Part shown: one piece after another, positions 34,301 through 46,255 of the stretch | Numbering within the stretch: position 1 is the first letter of the stretch | Layout: every line of letters starts with the position of its first letter | From: Diphasiastrum complanatum | Taxonomy: Eukaryota > Streptophyta > Lycopodiopsida > Lycopodiales > Lycopodiaceae | Assembly: GCA_029204225.1 (NCBI GenBank) | Contig: CM055106.1 | Location: 17,866,149-17,930,148 of the forward strand | DNA: 64,000 nucleotides | Direction: 5' to 3' | Notes under the pieces: generated by a model | The model's database searches: none | The model's input: the letters and a program-made list of their open reading frames with translations, nothing else | What the model was told of the DNA's origin: nothing | Made by a program: the position numbers and the translations under genes

Positions 34301-34923
34301 CTCCCCGACAATGGTGCCAAAATTGTAGTGGATTTATTTCTAACTCTATCCTCAACCCAAGATCCAAGCACTCAAGCATCAAGGAGATGAGGTTAGTTGT
34401 CATGCGTAGGTTCGATCCTGTGAGAGCGATATCATATCGCAGAATTCAGCATGTATGAAAGATCCACATCTAACTCTAACATCCATTAACACTACATCCA
34501 TTAACTCTACAATCCACAAAGAGGTAGATACTTGCTTCTCTCTCTCTCTCTCTCTCTCTCCCTTTCTCTCTCCCAAAAAGCATAAGAACATACAATCCCA
34601 ATAATATTGAGATCTAACAATTAGCAAATAAAACAAAAGCATGAGAGATGAAGAAAAGGATAGAGAGCAAGGACATTCACAAGTCCATTCAATAACAGAG
34701 CCAATCTGCTTATATTGAAATGAAGATTTGAACATGAGGAGCAACTCGAATTTGCCCCTATTTATAGTGAAGAGGAGGGCCTTGGCCTCAAAATCCTATT
34801 GGCCCATTTCTACCTCCCTAACTATTCAAATTTGAAAAGGAGTGGGAACCCATTCAAAATTGGAGGGAACCAATTTGAATTTAAAATTTGGTGGAAACCC
34901 CAACTTTATTCACTAACTTGACA
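34301..34923 (-). mobile_element. Gypsy LTR, minus orientation, with Tat/Athila-style primer-binding site
   Basis: On -, the LTR ends CCACTACA (34,324) and is followed by TTGGCACCATTGTCGGGGAG (34,301-34,320). This closely resembles the TGGCGCCGTTGTCGGGGA primer-binding site used by plant Tat/Athila Gypsy elements. The LTR start is placed at TGTCAAGTTAG (34,923), which fits insertion into a Copia gag, but this border is tentative. A short (CT)n run lies at 34,535-34,561. A fragment of the same LTR in opposite orientation is at 43,493-43,648. Confidence 0.6.
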
Positions 34924-34924
34924 T

Positions 34925-35880
34925 TTAGACCTGCGACATTAAAAGTCCCGCAACATCATTAAAGGGTAAAGAGGAGAAACTAGACATCATGAGAGATGCT
35001 TCTTCTTCACTTGCATGTGAGTCTTCTATGATAAAATTGGCTTGATCTTCTTGAGTCTTCTTCTTGAAGATAGAAGAATGAGTTGAATCATCTTCTACTC
35101 CTCCTTGGTCTTTGTCTTTTGCTTTGTCCTTTGATTTGTCCTTGGTGAAGGCTTGAGAGTATTTGTTCTTGCTCCTCCCTCTTGACTTGTCCTTGGCAAA
35201 GTGCGCTTTGCCACAACCACCATTTTTTCTTGAAAGTGTGTTGATCTTCAACAACTTGTTCTTTTGCGTGCATTCTTCAACAATAAGAACATCATGCAAA
35301 GCCTCCATAGATGGTAGCTCCTCCATGATAGCATAAGTTTGCACAACATTTGAATACTCTTTTCTAATCCATTAAGGACTACTTGAACAAGTTAACTGTT
35401 CTCTAGAGTATCACTTATGCATGCTATCTCTCTATGAAGACCTTTAACTCTCATTACAAAACTTGAAACATTTTCATCAACTCTTTGAAAACTAGAAAAG
35501 ATCTGATTTCTAAGAGTAAGTAGTCTTGATGTAATCTTTTCTTCAAAAATGTTCTTAAGGGTTTCCCAAGTCTGCTTGGCTGAGGTACATGAACTTATTT
35601 CTCCCAACGTCTCATTAGAGATGTTCAATTTGATGATATGAAGAGCAATCCTTGCTCTCTTCTTGAACCTTTGAGCTTCATCATAAGTTTCAAGTTCAAC
35701 TTCAATTCATGATACTATGTCCATTACACCATAAAGAACCAACAAAGATTCTATCCTATCCTTCCAAACTGAATAGTTGAAGGTATCTAGTCTCTCACTA
35801 GCTTCAAAGAGAAAATCTCCTACGATGCCATGAATGTGAAGACTTCTTGTAAATGGACAACAATATGTTTGAGCTTATTT
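34925..35880 (-). pseudogene. Copia gag remnant
   Basis: On - from about 35,650: LNISNETLGEISSCTSAKQT, WETLKNIFEEK, RLLTLRNQIFSSFQ, VSSFVMRVKGLHREIACISD and, after a frame change, MEELPSMEALHDVLIVEE, followed by a Lys/Asp-rich tail. This is the UBN2/Copia gag layout (AK..W..L...F, L...L..+). The zinc knuckle is missing or ruined. Confidence 0.65.
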
Positions 35881-36043
35881 CTAACAAACTAAATGTTGCT
35901 ACACTTCTCACTATAGAAATTTTTGGTGAACTACCAGATCGTATGTGAAATCTTGCAACTGTATTTTAGATAGGTCTCAAATATTCCACCAATATAATGC
36001 AAACTAGATCAACCTCTCAAAGTGAATTGGAGTATAGACAAAC

Positions 36044-36345
36044 TTGGTTCTTTCTTCTTTTTGCACGTGTGGAATGCTCAAAGACCACACTATTGACTCA
36101 AAAATACTCAAATTATTTGAAGCAGCAAAGGAGCTTGCACTCGGCCTCTCCAAGCAATTGTCAAGGTTTGGTAAGCTTTGTGAGGCTTGTAGCCTCTCAA
36201 AGGCTCATAAGCTTTCTTTCTCAAGATCTGCCACAAGAGAAAACACTTCTTTTGAAGTCATGCGTTCATATGTGCATAGCTTCTCACAAGCATCCAATGG
36301 AGGTGCAAAGTATTATGTATATTTTATATTTAATTTTCAAGATAT
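36044..36345 (+). pseudogene. Copia pre-integrase/integrase fragment
   Basis: Readable sequence: KILKLFEAAKELALGLSKQL, FGKLCEACSLSKAHKLSFSR and VHSFSQASNGGAKYYVYF. It is homologous to the N-terminal part of the integrase on - at 30,100-30,318. It stops abruptly at about 36,345. Confidence 0.7.
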
Positions 36346-36429
36346 AATGACGAATACTATTTGTCATTTGTACAACTCTACAAGTCATGAAACAGCCTTT
36401 TGCTCATGTAATCCTTGAATTATCCAGCA

Positions 36430-37388
36430 CAGGTATGCTAAGCTTCAGTATCGAGCCCCTACTTATTCAAAGGGGCTTGATGGAAAGTCTTTTAACTTTG
36501 GCCTTGGATTTTTAGAACGACTAGCTCTGCCAGCTCCAACGGAACAGAGTGCTCCTCCTGCTAATCTAATGGAACCAGAACCTCATCATGCTAATGAGCA
36601 ATGGAACTATAGCCATGATCACGAGAGTGGTCCTTCAGATGTTGCTGCACAACAACAAGCAGCTAGACAATGGACCAGAGTGCCACTTGGATGTTTTGCA
36701 TGTGGAGAAAACCAGAGTTGCTGAATGTCTGAACAAAGAAAAGTTTGTACCATTCTGTAGAGACTGTGGTTATGGACACTGTTATAAAGATTGTCTTGCA
36801 AGACCCAAACCACCTCTGGTTACTGCTCCAGTGAACATGATTACAATCAAGAAAAGACCAGTAGTTCAACCTGAGCCAACTGTACCTTAGATGATCTAAT
36901 ACATGTTATTTGTGCTTTGACTTACGATGGAGAGGCAGAACTTCCGGATGAGCAAATTCTCAATCATATGGATCCTACAAGATATGGAGTTCAAGATATT
37001 CCGGATGAGCCAACAATAAAACCGCCAAAAGCAGTTATATTGAAGGAAGACAAGATGGCAGCACCTATGACAAAGAAACAAGCTAAGCAACACTATCACA
37101 CGGTCCTGAAATGAGAAAAATCATCTCGAAAACTTGATTCTAAGAATGTACCACCCTTATTGGATAAAGGAGAAGGAAAGGTCAAGGATGATACTTCAAG
37201 TCAAAATTCTCGCAAAAAATCACCATCAAGGAAGTCGTCACCTTCAGAGAAGAGCACATCATCTAGAAGGTCATCGCCTCCAAGATCTATTCCTGTCAAG
37301 AAAACTCTTATGAAAAAGAACAATCAGAAGAAGTCCAGCACGATATGCCTGAGCATTTCAAACGCTATACTTTGGATGATGTGGTGAT
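36430..37388 (+). pseudogene. Gag-like fragment with zinc knuckles and SR-rich tail
   Basis: Pieces in different + frames read KLQYRAPTYSKGLDGKSFNF, GCFACGENQSC, CRDCGYGHCYKDC (a CCHC-like knuckle), then YDGEAELPDEQILNHMDPTR. A basic Ser/Lys/Arg-rich tail follows (SRKKSPSRKSSPSEKSTSSR). Frameshifts at about 36,720 and 36,890 and a stop at 37,112 break it. It resembles the - strand knuckle gag at 25,901-26,640 in general plan. Confidence 0.45.
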
Positions 37389-37639
37389 TATGTTACCAAA
37401 AGCTCATCGTGAACTTGATGTCAGAAATGGTGAACTCCTGCAACTTTGTTGCAGCACGAACAAGACACGAAGGTCAAACGAGAACAATTTGCGATAGTCA
37501 ACGTATCTTTGACTCGAAGCACGAACGATTCTCAAATTAATTGCGAATCGTAAATATACCTCCAAGACCACAAAGCAATTTTTGATGAAAAATGACTTAC
37601 AAAATCACTTTTTGAGTTATATTTTGTACATACAGTCTT

Positions 37640-38097
37640 AGAAACCTTCGTCGAGATTTTAGATCATACATTCACCTCAGATTTCTCTATACTGAATTGG
37701 GCGGAGGTTCTTTTCTAGAGTTGATACCTATTTTTTTGTTAGGCAAATGTTCATAAACTTATCATTTTGAGAACCTTCGTCCAACACCTTAAATTCCTTA
37801 TTAACCTTCACCGACCTGACAGATGGATTCAAAATGCCAAAATTAGATTGGGCAAAGGGCCAGATCATCAAAATTTGTATTTATTATAGTACTTGAGCGA
37901 ATGACGTCCTTAGGCGAACGATGAACCTTCGTTAGATCTTGAAAACCTTCACCGGATTGGTTCAATACCTCAGAAACCTTCGCCGAGACTTTTATAACCT
38001 ATTTTCACAATACTGAATATGCTTGTAAATTTTTGTCCAAAACTGAGTGCCAAACTAATACATTTTCTATTGGACCCTCCAAATCAGCCTATAAAAG
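37640..38097 (+). promoter_or_regulatory. AACCTTCG-type repeat cluster followed by a TATA box
   Basis: AACCTTC(G/A) words recur at 37,643, 37,772, 37,803, 37,924, 37,944 and 37,975, most followed by YCGA/CCGR. TATAAAAG lies at 38,090-38,097, about 140 bp before the next ATG (38,238). The arrangement looks like an element promoter with a repeated factor-binding site. Confidence 0.45.
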
Positions 38098-38237
38098 GGC
38101 AGAATTCGATTTCATTTCTCACTTGTGCTAGCGGAGCACTTGCAAAAATTTTCAGCGACCAAAACTTTCCAACCTTTCTATACTGCTTTCTGATTACTTT
38201 CGTGCCAATTACCTTCAATTTTTGACTTTTTGTCATC

Positions 38238-38812
38238 ATGCCTTCTACTGATACCAGTCACTCTTCGCGATATGTCATTCATCGTGATGTTCCGACCAAG
38301 ACGGACATCATAATACTCCCTAGCACAAGCATGGTGGCTCAATGGATGAACCTTGCTAAGCCTTTGCTCACCGCAATGGGGATCCACAAGCGCGTCTTTA
38401 TTGGAAAAATCAATATGGGATTCATAACCATGGCCTTTAGCACCTGGACTGAGGCCAAAGCTAAGTTCTATATCACCTACCAGACCGCTACACACAAGGT
38501 GCGTGACTGAGGCCGCCCTTGCAGCCATAGGCATAACTTCTGGCACACAGCCATCGCCAAACCATAAGCATGCTAAAACTACCATCAAATCATTCGTTGA
38601 TACCTCTGATGAACTATACTGGACAAATGATGCCTACGTGTTAGACTGCATCCGTGATCCAATTATCCATGCCACTGCACAGCTACTAAATAACTTCTTG
38701 ATGGTTGGCAACCTCAGGAAGGAGCGCATCTCTTCTCAAATTCTGCATGGCATAGTAGAATCTAATTACAAGCTTGATAGCCAACCACTAGAATCCTATA
38801 ATTGGTTCAAGA
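38238..38812 (+). pseudogene. Unidentified ORF behind the TATA box, cut by a Copia LTR
   Basis: ATG at 38,238 opens MPSTDTSHSSRYVIHRDVPT; the frame continues KTDIIILPSTSMVAQWMNLA. It stops at 38,508, and an overlapping frame (38,503 on) continues FVDTSDELYWTNDAYVLDCI, then DPIIHATAQLLNNFLMVGNL. A Copia LTR starts at 38,813 inside or just after this frame. It is probably the first ORF (gag-like) of a retroelement. I do not recognise it. Confidence 0.4.
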
Positions 38813-40034
38813 TGTTGGATTATTCTCCTTCTTACTAATCGACTAATCAGTTTTAATCCTCATCCATTGTTTATCCAGTTCTGTGGATTTTCTCGTGTCT
38901 TTACACAGTCTGCAGATTTACAAGTGTTTTTACACAGTCAGCTAAAATACACGGAGTTTGACAATAGTGTTGCATTATCTCTTACTACAATCCAGACTTT
39001 GTCGCTTGTTAGGAATCTCGTGTAAAAATGCAATGTCGCCTTTTTGGCATTTTTTGCCTATTGGAAATCTCGTGTAAAGTCGTCTTTTTTGCATTTTTCG
39101 CCTGTCAGGATTTGCGAGTAAAATTGCAAAGTCCCTTTTTTTCGCATTTTTTAAAGTGCCTCAAATGTTAAGGAAATCACTCTGGCAAATTGTGGAGCTA
39201 CCCTAATACAAAGGAAATGAGATTTAAGGACATTGTCAAGTTTTTCACAAAATGCCGACACTGTCGCCTTTTTGCGACACTGTCACTTGTGGCAGTTTTA
39301 GTTCATTTATGCAGACAGACTGTTTATGGCCAATATCCACTGCTTATCAGCAATCAATGAGAAGGAACTGGATGAATGCCAGCGGCCACCAACCAACTGG
39401 CAATCACATTTGACGACCTAATTACTTAGTATAAATCAGCTGTTCATACATCTCTTTTTATCAAGATCTGAAATGTTATTGTGAATTGTAAAGGGGCTGA
39501 GTGTCATTACACAACGCTTCCTACGCTCTTATCAAGCAGATCATTCACAATCGAAAAGTATTGTTGTTAGCTCTCTATCAAGATTTCAAGCTTGAACTCT
39601 CTTGAGCATTCTAGCTCAGTCTTTTAGAGATTTATTTTAGAGTTGCTATTGCGCTACTGCTTATCAGTAGAGCTGCTTATTATAAGACTTATTGTCAGTT
39701 ACTCATAGATAGCTTAGAGTGCGCAATTTCTATCCGCTATTGTTTTGCGCTCAGTAGCATTTGATTTTTGTTTTTTTGAATTGATACTATCTTCTTATTA
39801 CGTTCAATATATGTCAGAAAACATGCATCTCTGTATTTCTTTTGTAACTGATAGAAATTGTTTGAGATTTCAATACTTTATGTTTGGCTACGTAATCACT
39901 TGGTATCTAGTGATTTCAAAGTTAGTTGCTAAAGATTGAACGTGATTCTCATCACTACTGCTTTGTTCAATTTTTTATAAGTAGAAAATTTCCACATTAC
40001 ATTATCTATCCTATTTTTGACATGGTATCAGAGC
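38813..40034 (+). mobile_element. 5' LTR of Copia family 1, copy 2, with primer-binding site
   Basis: It starts TGTTGGATTATTCTCC (38,813) and ends TTTTTGACA (40,022), followed by TGGTATCAGAGC (40,023-40,034). It is about 1.2 kb long. The same start, TGTTGGATTATT, recurs at 43,470 after a polypurine tract. A homologous truncated LTR is at 22,430-23,084. Confidence 0.85.
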
Positions 40035-40333
40035 AATATCACTATTTCTTTATCTAATACCTACATGGTATTAGAGCTTCTATCATAGTATCAGTGCTAG
40101 ATCACTATTTCCTTTATCTAAACCGCCACGGTATCAGATCGGTGATCGCTATAAAGGCATAATAATATTTCAATATCAGAGCAAAAGTTCTAATACTTGA
40201 TATCTTTTACGATATCAAATTGATATCATATTCTTCAGTTTCTTTCATCTTTTCAGTATTAGAGAATTGATTTTTTGTTGTTGGCATTACTACATCTTAG
40301 CGTCATCGATACAATTGACAGACTAAGTTCCAG

Positions 40334-43300
40334 ATGGATTCTCAAAGTAAAGCTGGTCTTATTGCAGACAAGCTGAATGGATCCAATTATCATTTGTGGA
40401 AATTTAAGATGAAGACCTTGCTAATCGCCAACGAGTTATGGGATGTTGTTACAGGTATAGAAAGTAAAACCTGAAGACGACACAGAAGACTCAAAGTGGA
40501 AATCGAAGGATGGTAAAGCTTTTGCGCTTATTATCCTCAATGTATAAGATACACAGATTGGACACATAGCTGAAGCTAAAACATCAAAAGATGTTTGGGA
40601 CATCTTGGACTCACTATATGACGTGAGGGATATAACTACTAGGTTACATCTACGAAGGAAATTCTTCACATTCAAGATGACTAATGATGATTCTCTTCAG
40701 AGTCACATTAACCGGTTTAAGAATCTCTTGCAACAGATGGCCACTGTCGGATCAGTCATAGATGATCAAGACGCAATTATGACATTGCTTTTGAGCTTGC
40801 CCTCTACATATGAGAACTGGGTGACGATCATATCGACACACTCAGATTTAACTCTTACTAGAATTATCACTATGTTGTTGCAAGAATTCAATAGAAGAAG
40901 TCAAGACCCTTTGTCTACTTCCTCCACTTAGACTCTATATGTCAACAAAGGCTCTAAGCAACAGAAGCAGAAAAGCTCCAAGAAGGTTGCAATGAATCAG
41001 AAGCTGACTCAAAGTCAAGTACAATCATCAAATCCACAATCGAAGAAGAAGATGTTTTGCAGGTATTGCAAGCACACGAAGGCGCATTCATGGTCAAAGA
41101 TCAAATCGCATTTTTGGATGACTCATGGTTTCTGGATTCTAGAGCTACTCAACACATGACCAATCAACATGAGATTTTCAACTCCTACACGTCTTACAGC
41201 ACAAAGAAATTTGTTCATCTTGGTGACATGCAATCTCGATATTCTTGGTTCGAGTATGGAAGATAGGATTGGTCGCAATTTGTTGTGATGATTGATTATA
41301 TTGATAGGAGTAATAAGATCCTTGCACTCGGCAAGAGGCAAGCTTACTTATATAGATTGGCACATTGTTATTCTGAGTATAGGCAAATCTTAAAAACCTC
41401 TGTTCTAGTCAATAAAGCATTACTATGGCATCATTGCTTAGGACACTTGAACTATGCATCTATTTTGAACATGTCCAGACAATCTATGGTTCTTGATCTC
41501 GACTATCCTTCTAGTAAGGTCGATCTCCCTGTCTGTCATAGCTGCATCTTTGGAAAGCAGTATAGGATTCCTTTTAGATAAAACCATAGGCATGCAACAA
41601 AAGGTCTGTTGATATTGTCCATACATATATGTGTGGACCTATGCAAACTCCTTCATTGCTAGATGCAAAATATCTCATTACTTTTATTGACGAATTCTCT
41701 AGAAGAACAACTGTTTATTTCATTAAACAAAAATAAGAAGCTTTCATCAAATTCAGACGATTCAAAGAGCATGTTGAGAATCAAATGATGGAAATGATCA
41801 ACTTCCTCTATTACCCAGAAGATCTTCAAGAATTAGCAGACCAGCTAACCGGTATATCGACGAGTCTGCAGCCTACCTTGTTCAGGAACCGACGTCTGTC
41901 CAAGAGACACTCAATAGACCTGATTCAGATCTCTGGAAAGAAGATATGGATAAAGAGTATAGAACCAGACATGGATAGTTGTTGAATTACCTGCTAGCAG
42001 AAACGTAGTTGATTGCAAATGGATTTTCAAAGTCAAGTACAATGCAGATGGAAACATCAACAAGAGAAAGGCATGACTTGTTGCCAGAGGATTTTCTTAG
42101 GTATACAACATCGATTACGCTGAGACCTTCAGTCTAGTAGTCAAGCATTCTTCTATTCGACTTTTGCTATCATTTGCCACTGCAGCAGATTTGGAAATAC
42201 ATCAAATGGATGTACAGACAACATATCTCAATGGAGTTATCAAAGAAGACATTTACATGGTGCAACCCGAAGGTTATATTATCGAGGGTAAACACAATCA
42301 TGTGTGTAAACTCCATAAGGCACTTTATGGCTTGAAGCAATCTGCTCGAGCATGGTTTCAAAGGATCAATACTTTTCTTATTGATCACGGCTACACACCT
42401 AGATCTTCAGATTCAAATGTTTATTTCAAAGCAGTGCAACAGTCTTTTATCATTATCACTTTATGTGTGGATGATACATTGCTTTTCAGCAGCAGTACCA
42501 ATCTGATAAAAGAGGCCAAGACAATGCTATCTTTCGAATTCGATATGACTGATCTGGGCGAAGCTCAATTCTACCTTGGTATACAAATCCACAGAGATAG
42601 AAAACAGAAGTTTGTCTACATTACACAACAGAGGTACATCTACAACATGTTAGTCAAATATAATCTGATTAATTGCAAGTTAGCTCTCTCACCAATGGAA
42701 CCAGGTCTCAAATTGTCAAAGGACCAGTGTTTTCAAACAATTCATGAGAAGCAGTAGATGCGTGAGTATCCTTACCATTCTATTATAGGATCTCTTATGT
42801 ATGCCATGATCTGTACCAGGCTGGACATAGCTTTTGCAGTCAGCTCTCTCAGTCAGTTTATGACTAATCCTGGTGTAACACATTGGAAGGCTCTTATCAG
42901 TGTCATGAGATATCTTTGAGCTACTATGGGCTTTTGCATTTGTTATGGAGCAGTCGGCAATGACAAACTCAATTTACCCAGTGGTTACATAGATGCAAGT
43001 TGGGCAAGAGATGTAGACACTCGTAAATCCACTTCCGGATTTACATTCTTACTCAACAATGATCCAATTTTCTGGAACAGTCACAAGCAATCTTCAATAG
43101 CTCTATCTTCCACTGAATCAGAGTATATCGCAGCCTCTCAAGCTACAAAGAAAGCAATTTGGTTGAGGAACTTACTCTCAGATATCGGTCTGAATCAATA
43201 TGTTCCGACGACATTGCTTTATGATAATCAAAGTGCCATTGCTTTATCAGCCAACCCTAGATTTCATTCTAGGAGTAAGCACATTGAACTGAAGTATCAT

Positions 43301-43462
43301 TTCATCAGAAGCAAAGTTCTCAACGAAGAGGTCAGATTGCAGTACTGTAGAATGCAAGATATGACAGCATATATTTTTACCAAAGCATTAAGTTTGGAAG
43401 AACACAGACGATTCCGTGTAGAACTAAGTCTGAAGGTCAAGGCATTCAAGGATTCAGATTAA
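40334..43462 (+). pseudogene. Copia gag-pol, copy 2, with frameshifts and an internal deletion
   Basis: Gag starts MDSQSKAGLIADKLNGSNYH; after a frameshift at about 40,460 it reads LHLRRKFFTFKMTNDDSLQS. Protease/pre-integrase reads WFLDSRATQHMTN, then LLWHHCLGHLNYASIL and CHSCIFGKQYRIPFR (41,285-41,581). Most of the integrase is deleted near 41,785. Reverse transcriptase (42,000-42,757) shows FATAADLEIHQMDVQTTYLN, YGLKQSARAWFQR and CVDDTLLFSSS (canonical YVDD changed to CVDD), with LGIQIHRD. RNase H (42,926-43,462) has SSTESEYIAASQATKKAIWL, LYDNQSAIALSANP and HIELKYHFIRSK. Several stops. It is followed by the polypurine tract AAGGGGGAA. Confidence 0.85.
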
Positions 43463-43469
43463 GGGGGAA

Positions 43470-43492
43470 TGTTGGATTATTTTCCTTAGTTA
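43470..43492 (+). mobile_element. Stub of the 3' LTR of Copia copy 2
   Basis: TGTTGGATTATTTTCCTTAG follows the purine tract, matching the first bases of the 5' LTR. After about 20 bp it changes into a Gypsy LTR fragment, so the 3' LTR was replaced or deleted. Confidence 0.8.
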
Positions 43493-43648
43493 GATGTGGA
43501 TCTTCCATACATGCTGAATTCTAAGATATGCTATCGCTCTCACGGGAGTGAACCTATGCATGACAACTAACTTCATCTCCTTGATGCTTGAGTGCTTGGA
43601 TCTTGGGTTGAGGATAGGCTAGGAAATAAACCCACTACATCTTGCTTA
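43493..43648 (+). mobile_element. Fragment of the Tat-like Gypsy LTR, plus orientation
   Basis: It is the reverse-complement match of 34,324-34,490, sharing ATGTGGATCTT(C/T)CATACATG, TATCGCTCTCAC and GATGCTTGAGTGCTTGGATC. It ends CCCACTACA as that LTR does. Confidence 0.75.
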
Positions 43649-43649
43649 A

Positions 43650-43870
43650 GCAAGACCAAACCCTTTGCGACCTTTACTCATAAACCAACAAGGTAAAACA
43701 TAGCTGAAAAGCATATAGTACTCAAAAAGCAACATAAAGCAAAACCTATTTCAAGACATCCAGCTAGTACCTGCCACCATCCCACCACACAAAATTGCGC
43801 AAATTAGCATAGTGAGGAAGATAGGTGTCAACGCTGAATGTCAGTTGTTATCCATGTACAAAATAAGTAT
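43650..43870 (+). repeat. Dispersed repeat, also present at 62,325-62,545
   Basis: Both copies share, in the same orientation, CATAGCTGAAAAG(C/T)ATA, AAGCAAAACCTATTTCAAGA and CCACCATCCCACCACACAAA, then GAATGTCAGTTGTTATCCAT. The element type is unknown. Confidence 0.75.
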
Positions 43871-44233
43871 AGCAACTTAACAGCTTACAGTATTTGATAA
43901 AATAATATAGTCCAAGCATCCCTACTTAAAGTGATTAATAGAGATAGGCCGCACCATATCCTTACCGTATCAGGGAATTTCGCAATTCTTATGGTCCATA
44001 TTCTATGAAATTAAAGCATACATACTTGAAAACTAGTTGTGCTAAATAGATTGCAACGTGCAGACAGGTGATAATGTGGATTAGTACTCAAGTATGGGGG
44101 CGAATCCATGCCATACCGATACCTGAACCTATCGTATAAAATATAGGTAATGCACTGTTTTCATAACCCTTGGGATTCTTTGAAATAAATATATGAATCA
44201 AGCACACTTCTAGAGTCCTCATGCTTAGACCAC

Positions 44234-46255
44234 ATGTTGCAAAGCATGAGAAGAAGTGAGGAGAGTGCACAAGACTATGTGCTTAGAATCAAGTCTCTAA
44301 ATAAGAAGTTGGCTTCCATTGGAGAGAAGATTCATGATGGAGAGCAAATCATCCTTAATGATCTAGGAGATGATTTCACAAATTTTATCCAAAGTTTTGC
44401 CATCCAAGACACTTTGCCAACTATAGAAAAACTTCATAGTGTATTAGTGGCTGAAGAGTTTAGGATGCTCCACACCAAGGCAAGAATGAGTTCATTGTCT
44501 TTGCAAGATGGAGATGAGAAAGCCAATTTCTCATTCAAAGGCAAAAATAAGACCAATGGAAAGGAGAAACATCCAAAGAAGGCCAAAGAAGAGGATGAAG
44601 CATCAAGCTCAAAGGGCAAGAAGGACAAGTCAGAGCAAAAATGCTTCTTTTGTGGAAAGAAGGGGCATTATGCATCCGAATGTTACAAGAGGCTAAGAGC
44701 ACAAGAGCAGGAGGACAAACAAGGACACCTTGCACATGAGGAGGAGGAGGATGAAGTAGATGTATTCTTGATGGCATCTACATCCTCACCAACAAGCAAT
44801 AGCAATTCAAGAGACACTTGGTGGATTGATAGTGGGGCTAGCTCCCACATGTCTTGTGAAAAGAAATTTTTCTCAACCTTACGCATTCAATGATGCTAAA
44901 AAGTTTGTCTTTACTGCAAATGATAAACAGTGTAGGATAGATGGTGTTGGTACCATCTCTTTGTATCCAGAACCCTCAATAAGTAAGGATCTAGAAAATG
45001 TTCTTTTTGTACCATCAATCACCAAGATTATGCTAAGTGTTGGTCAACTTTTGGAAGGTGGTTTGGATGTCCACTTTAAGCATGGAGTTTGTTCCATTTT
45101 GAAGAATGATGTTTGCATTGCAAAAAGATTGTTTAAATTGGAAGCTATTATTGCTTTTGAGAATGTGAACTTGGCAAAGAAGGAGATCACTCAAGTAGAG
45201 ATATTGGCAAAGTGTGATCTTGCTAGCATTGAGGAGGGACATCAAAAGGAGGAAGATCTTGAGGATCAGCCTTAAAGCATGAGAGTACCAAGGAGTTCCT
45301 CAATGACAAAGGCCGAGTCATCAAATTGCATGCAAATTGTCCATTCAAGTGTGCATCTTGCAAGCGTGGAGAGCATTGGAGAGTCTACTATTTTTGAATA
45401 ACTTTTGGATAGTATTAGTAGACACAAAGTGGCTTGTTTCTTATCTTTAAGATTCATGGTGTTTAGTACTTTGTATGACAAGACAGTGAAATTAGATGCT
45501 TTCAAATCTACATTATTGTTGATAAAGCAATTTCATTGGATAACTATTTTTGTAATAGCTTGGATAAAGTCATAAAAGATGAAACATCATTTTTTTTGGA
45601 AATCTTTGTGTCCACATGCTTTGTGCATGATCACTTCAATGTAAGGACCAACGATTATTCTACTTCAAGGATAGGAATAATGGTAATGTTTTGCTCTTCA
45701 AGTAGAGATTGTAGAATCTACATGTTTTCCACCAAAGAAGTTATCAATGGTGGAAATGTGATCTTTCAAGAGTGGAAGATTTGTAAACTTGAAGAAGCAC
45801 CTTTGGATCAACAACTTATCCAATTCATTGATGGTTTGGAGTCAGGTCAAGTGGAGGAGCAAGCTCAAGACCCGAGGACTCCAAGAAGAACCTTGAGTAT
45901 CAAGATGGAGCCATCAAGGCTCAATCATATGGATCAAGCAAGGCAAGTTGTCTTTGGAAATATTATGTATGCACTTAATAGTTTAATTGATGTATCTTCA
46001 AGTGCACAAAATGCCTTGGAATCCATGGCTTGGCATGATGTATAGTTTTTTAAGTGTGCTACATGTATATAGACACATTTTTGGAACATCTGTAAGGGAT
46101 CCTTTAAGAGGTGGTGAAAGATCCTTCATGGACATCATTCTATATTGGAGTCTCAAAAGTTCCTTGTTTGTAGTTGGATTCTTTTAGACACTTCTAAAAA
46201 GATTCAATCATCTAGCAAAAGATTTGTAAATAGATCAAGCTAAATTTGAGGAGTG
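44234..46255 (+). pseudogene. Copia gag-pol remnant with intact gag zinc knuckle and protease motif
   Basis: The frame 44,234-44,893 has the gag helix region (EESAQDYVLRIKSLNKKLAS, LGDDFTNFIQSFAIQDTLPT), a Lys-rich linker and CFFCGKKGHYASEC (CCHC knuckle). It then has WWIDSGASSHMS, the aspartic-protease active site D-S-G. The next frame reads LENVLFVPSITKIMLSVGQL (pre-integrase). Later pieces resemble the integrase C-terminus (RTPRRTLSIKMEPSRL) and a reverse-transcriptase scrap (GERSFMDIILY). Most of pol is deleted. It ends in a purine-rich tract before the LTR at 46,256. The 5' end is missing. Confidence 0.75.
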
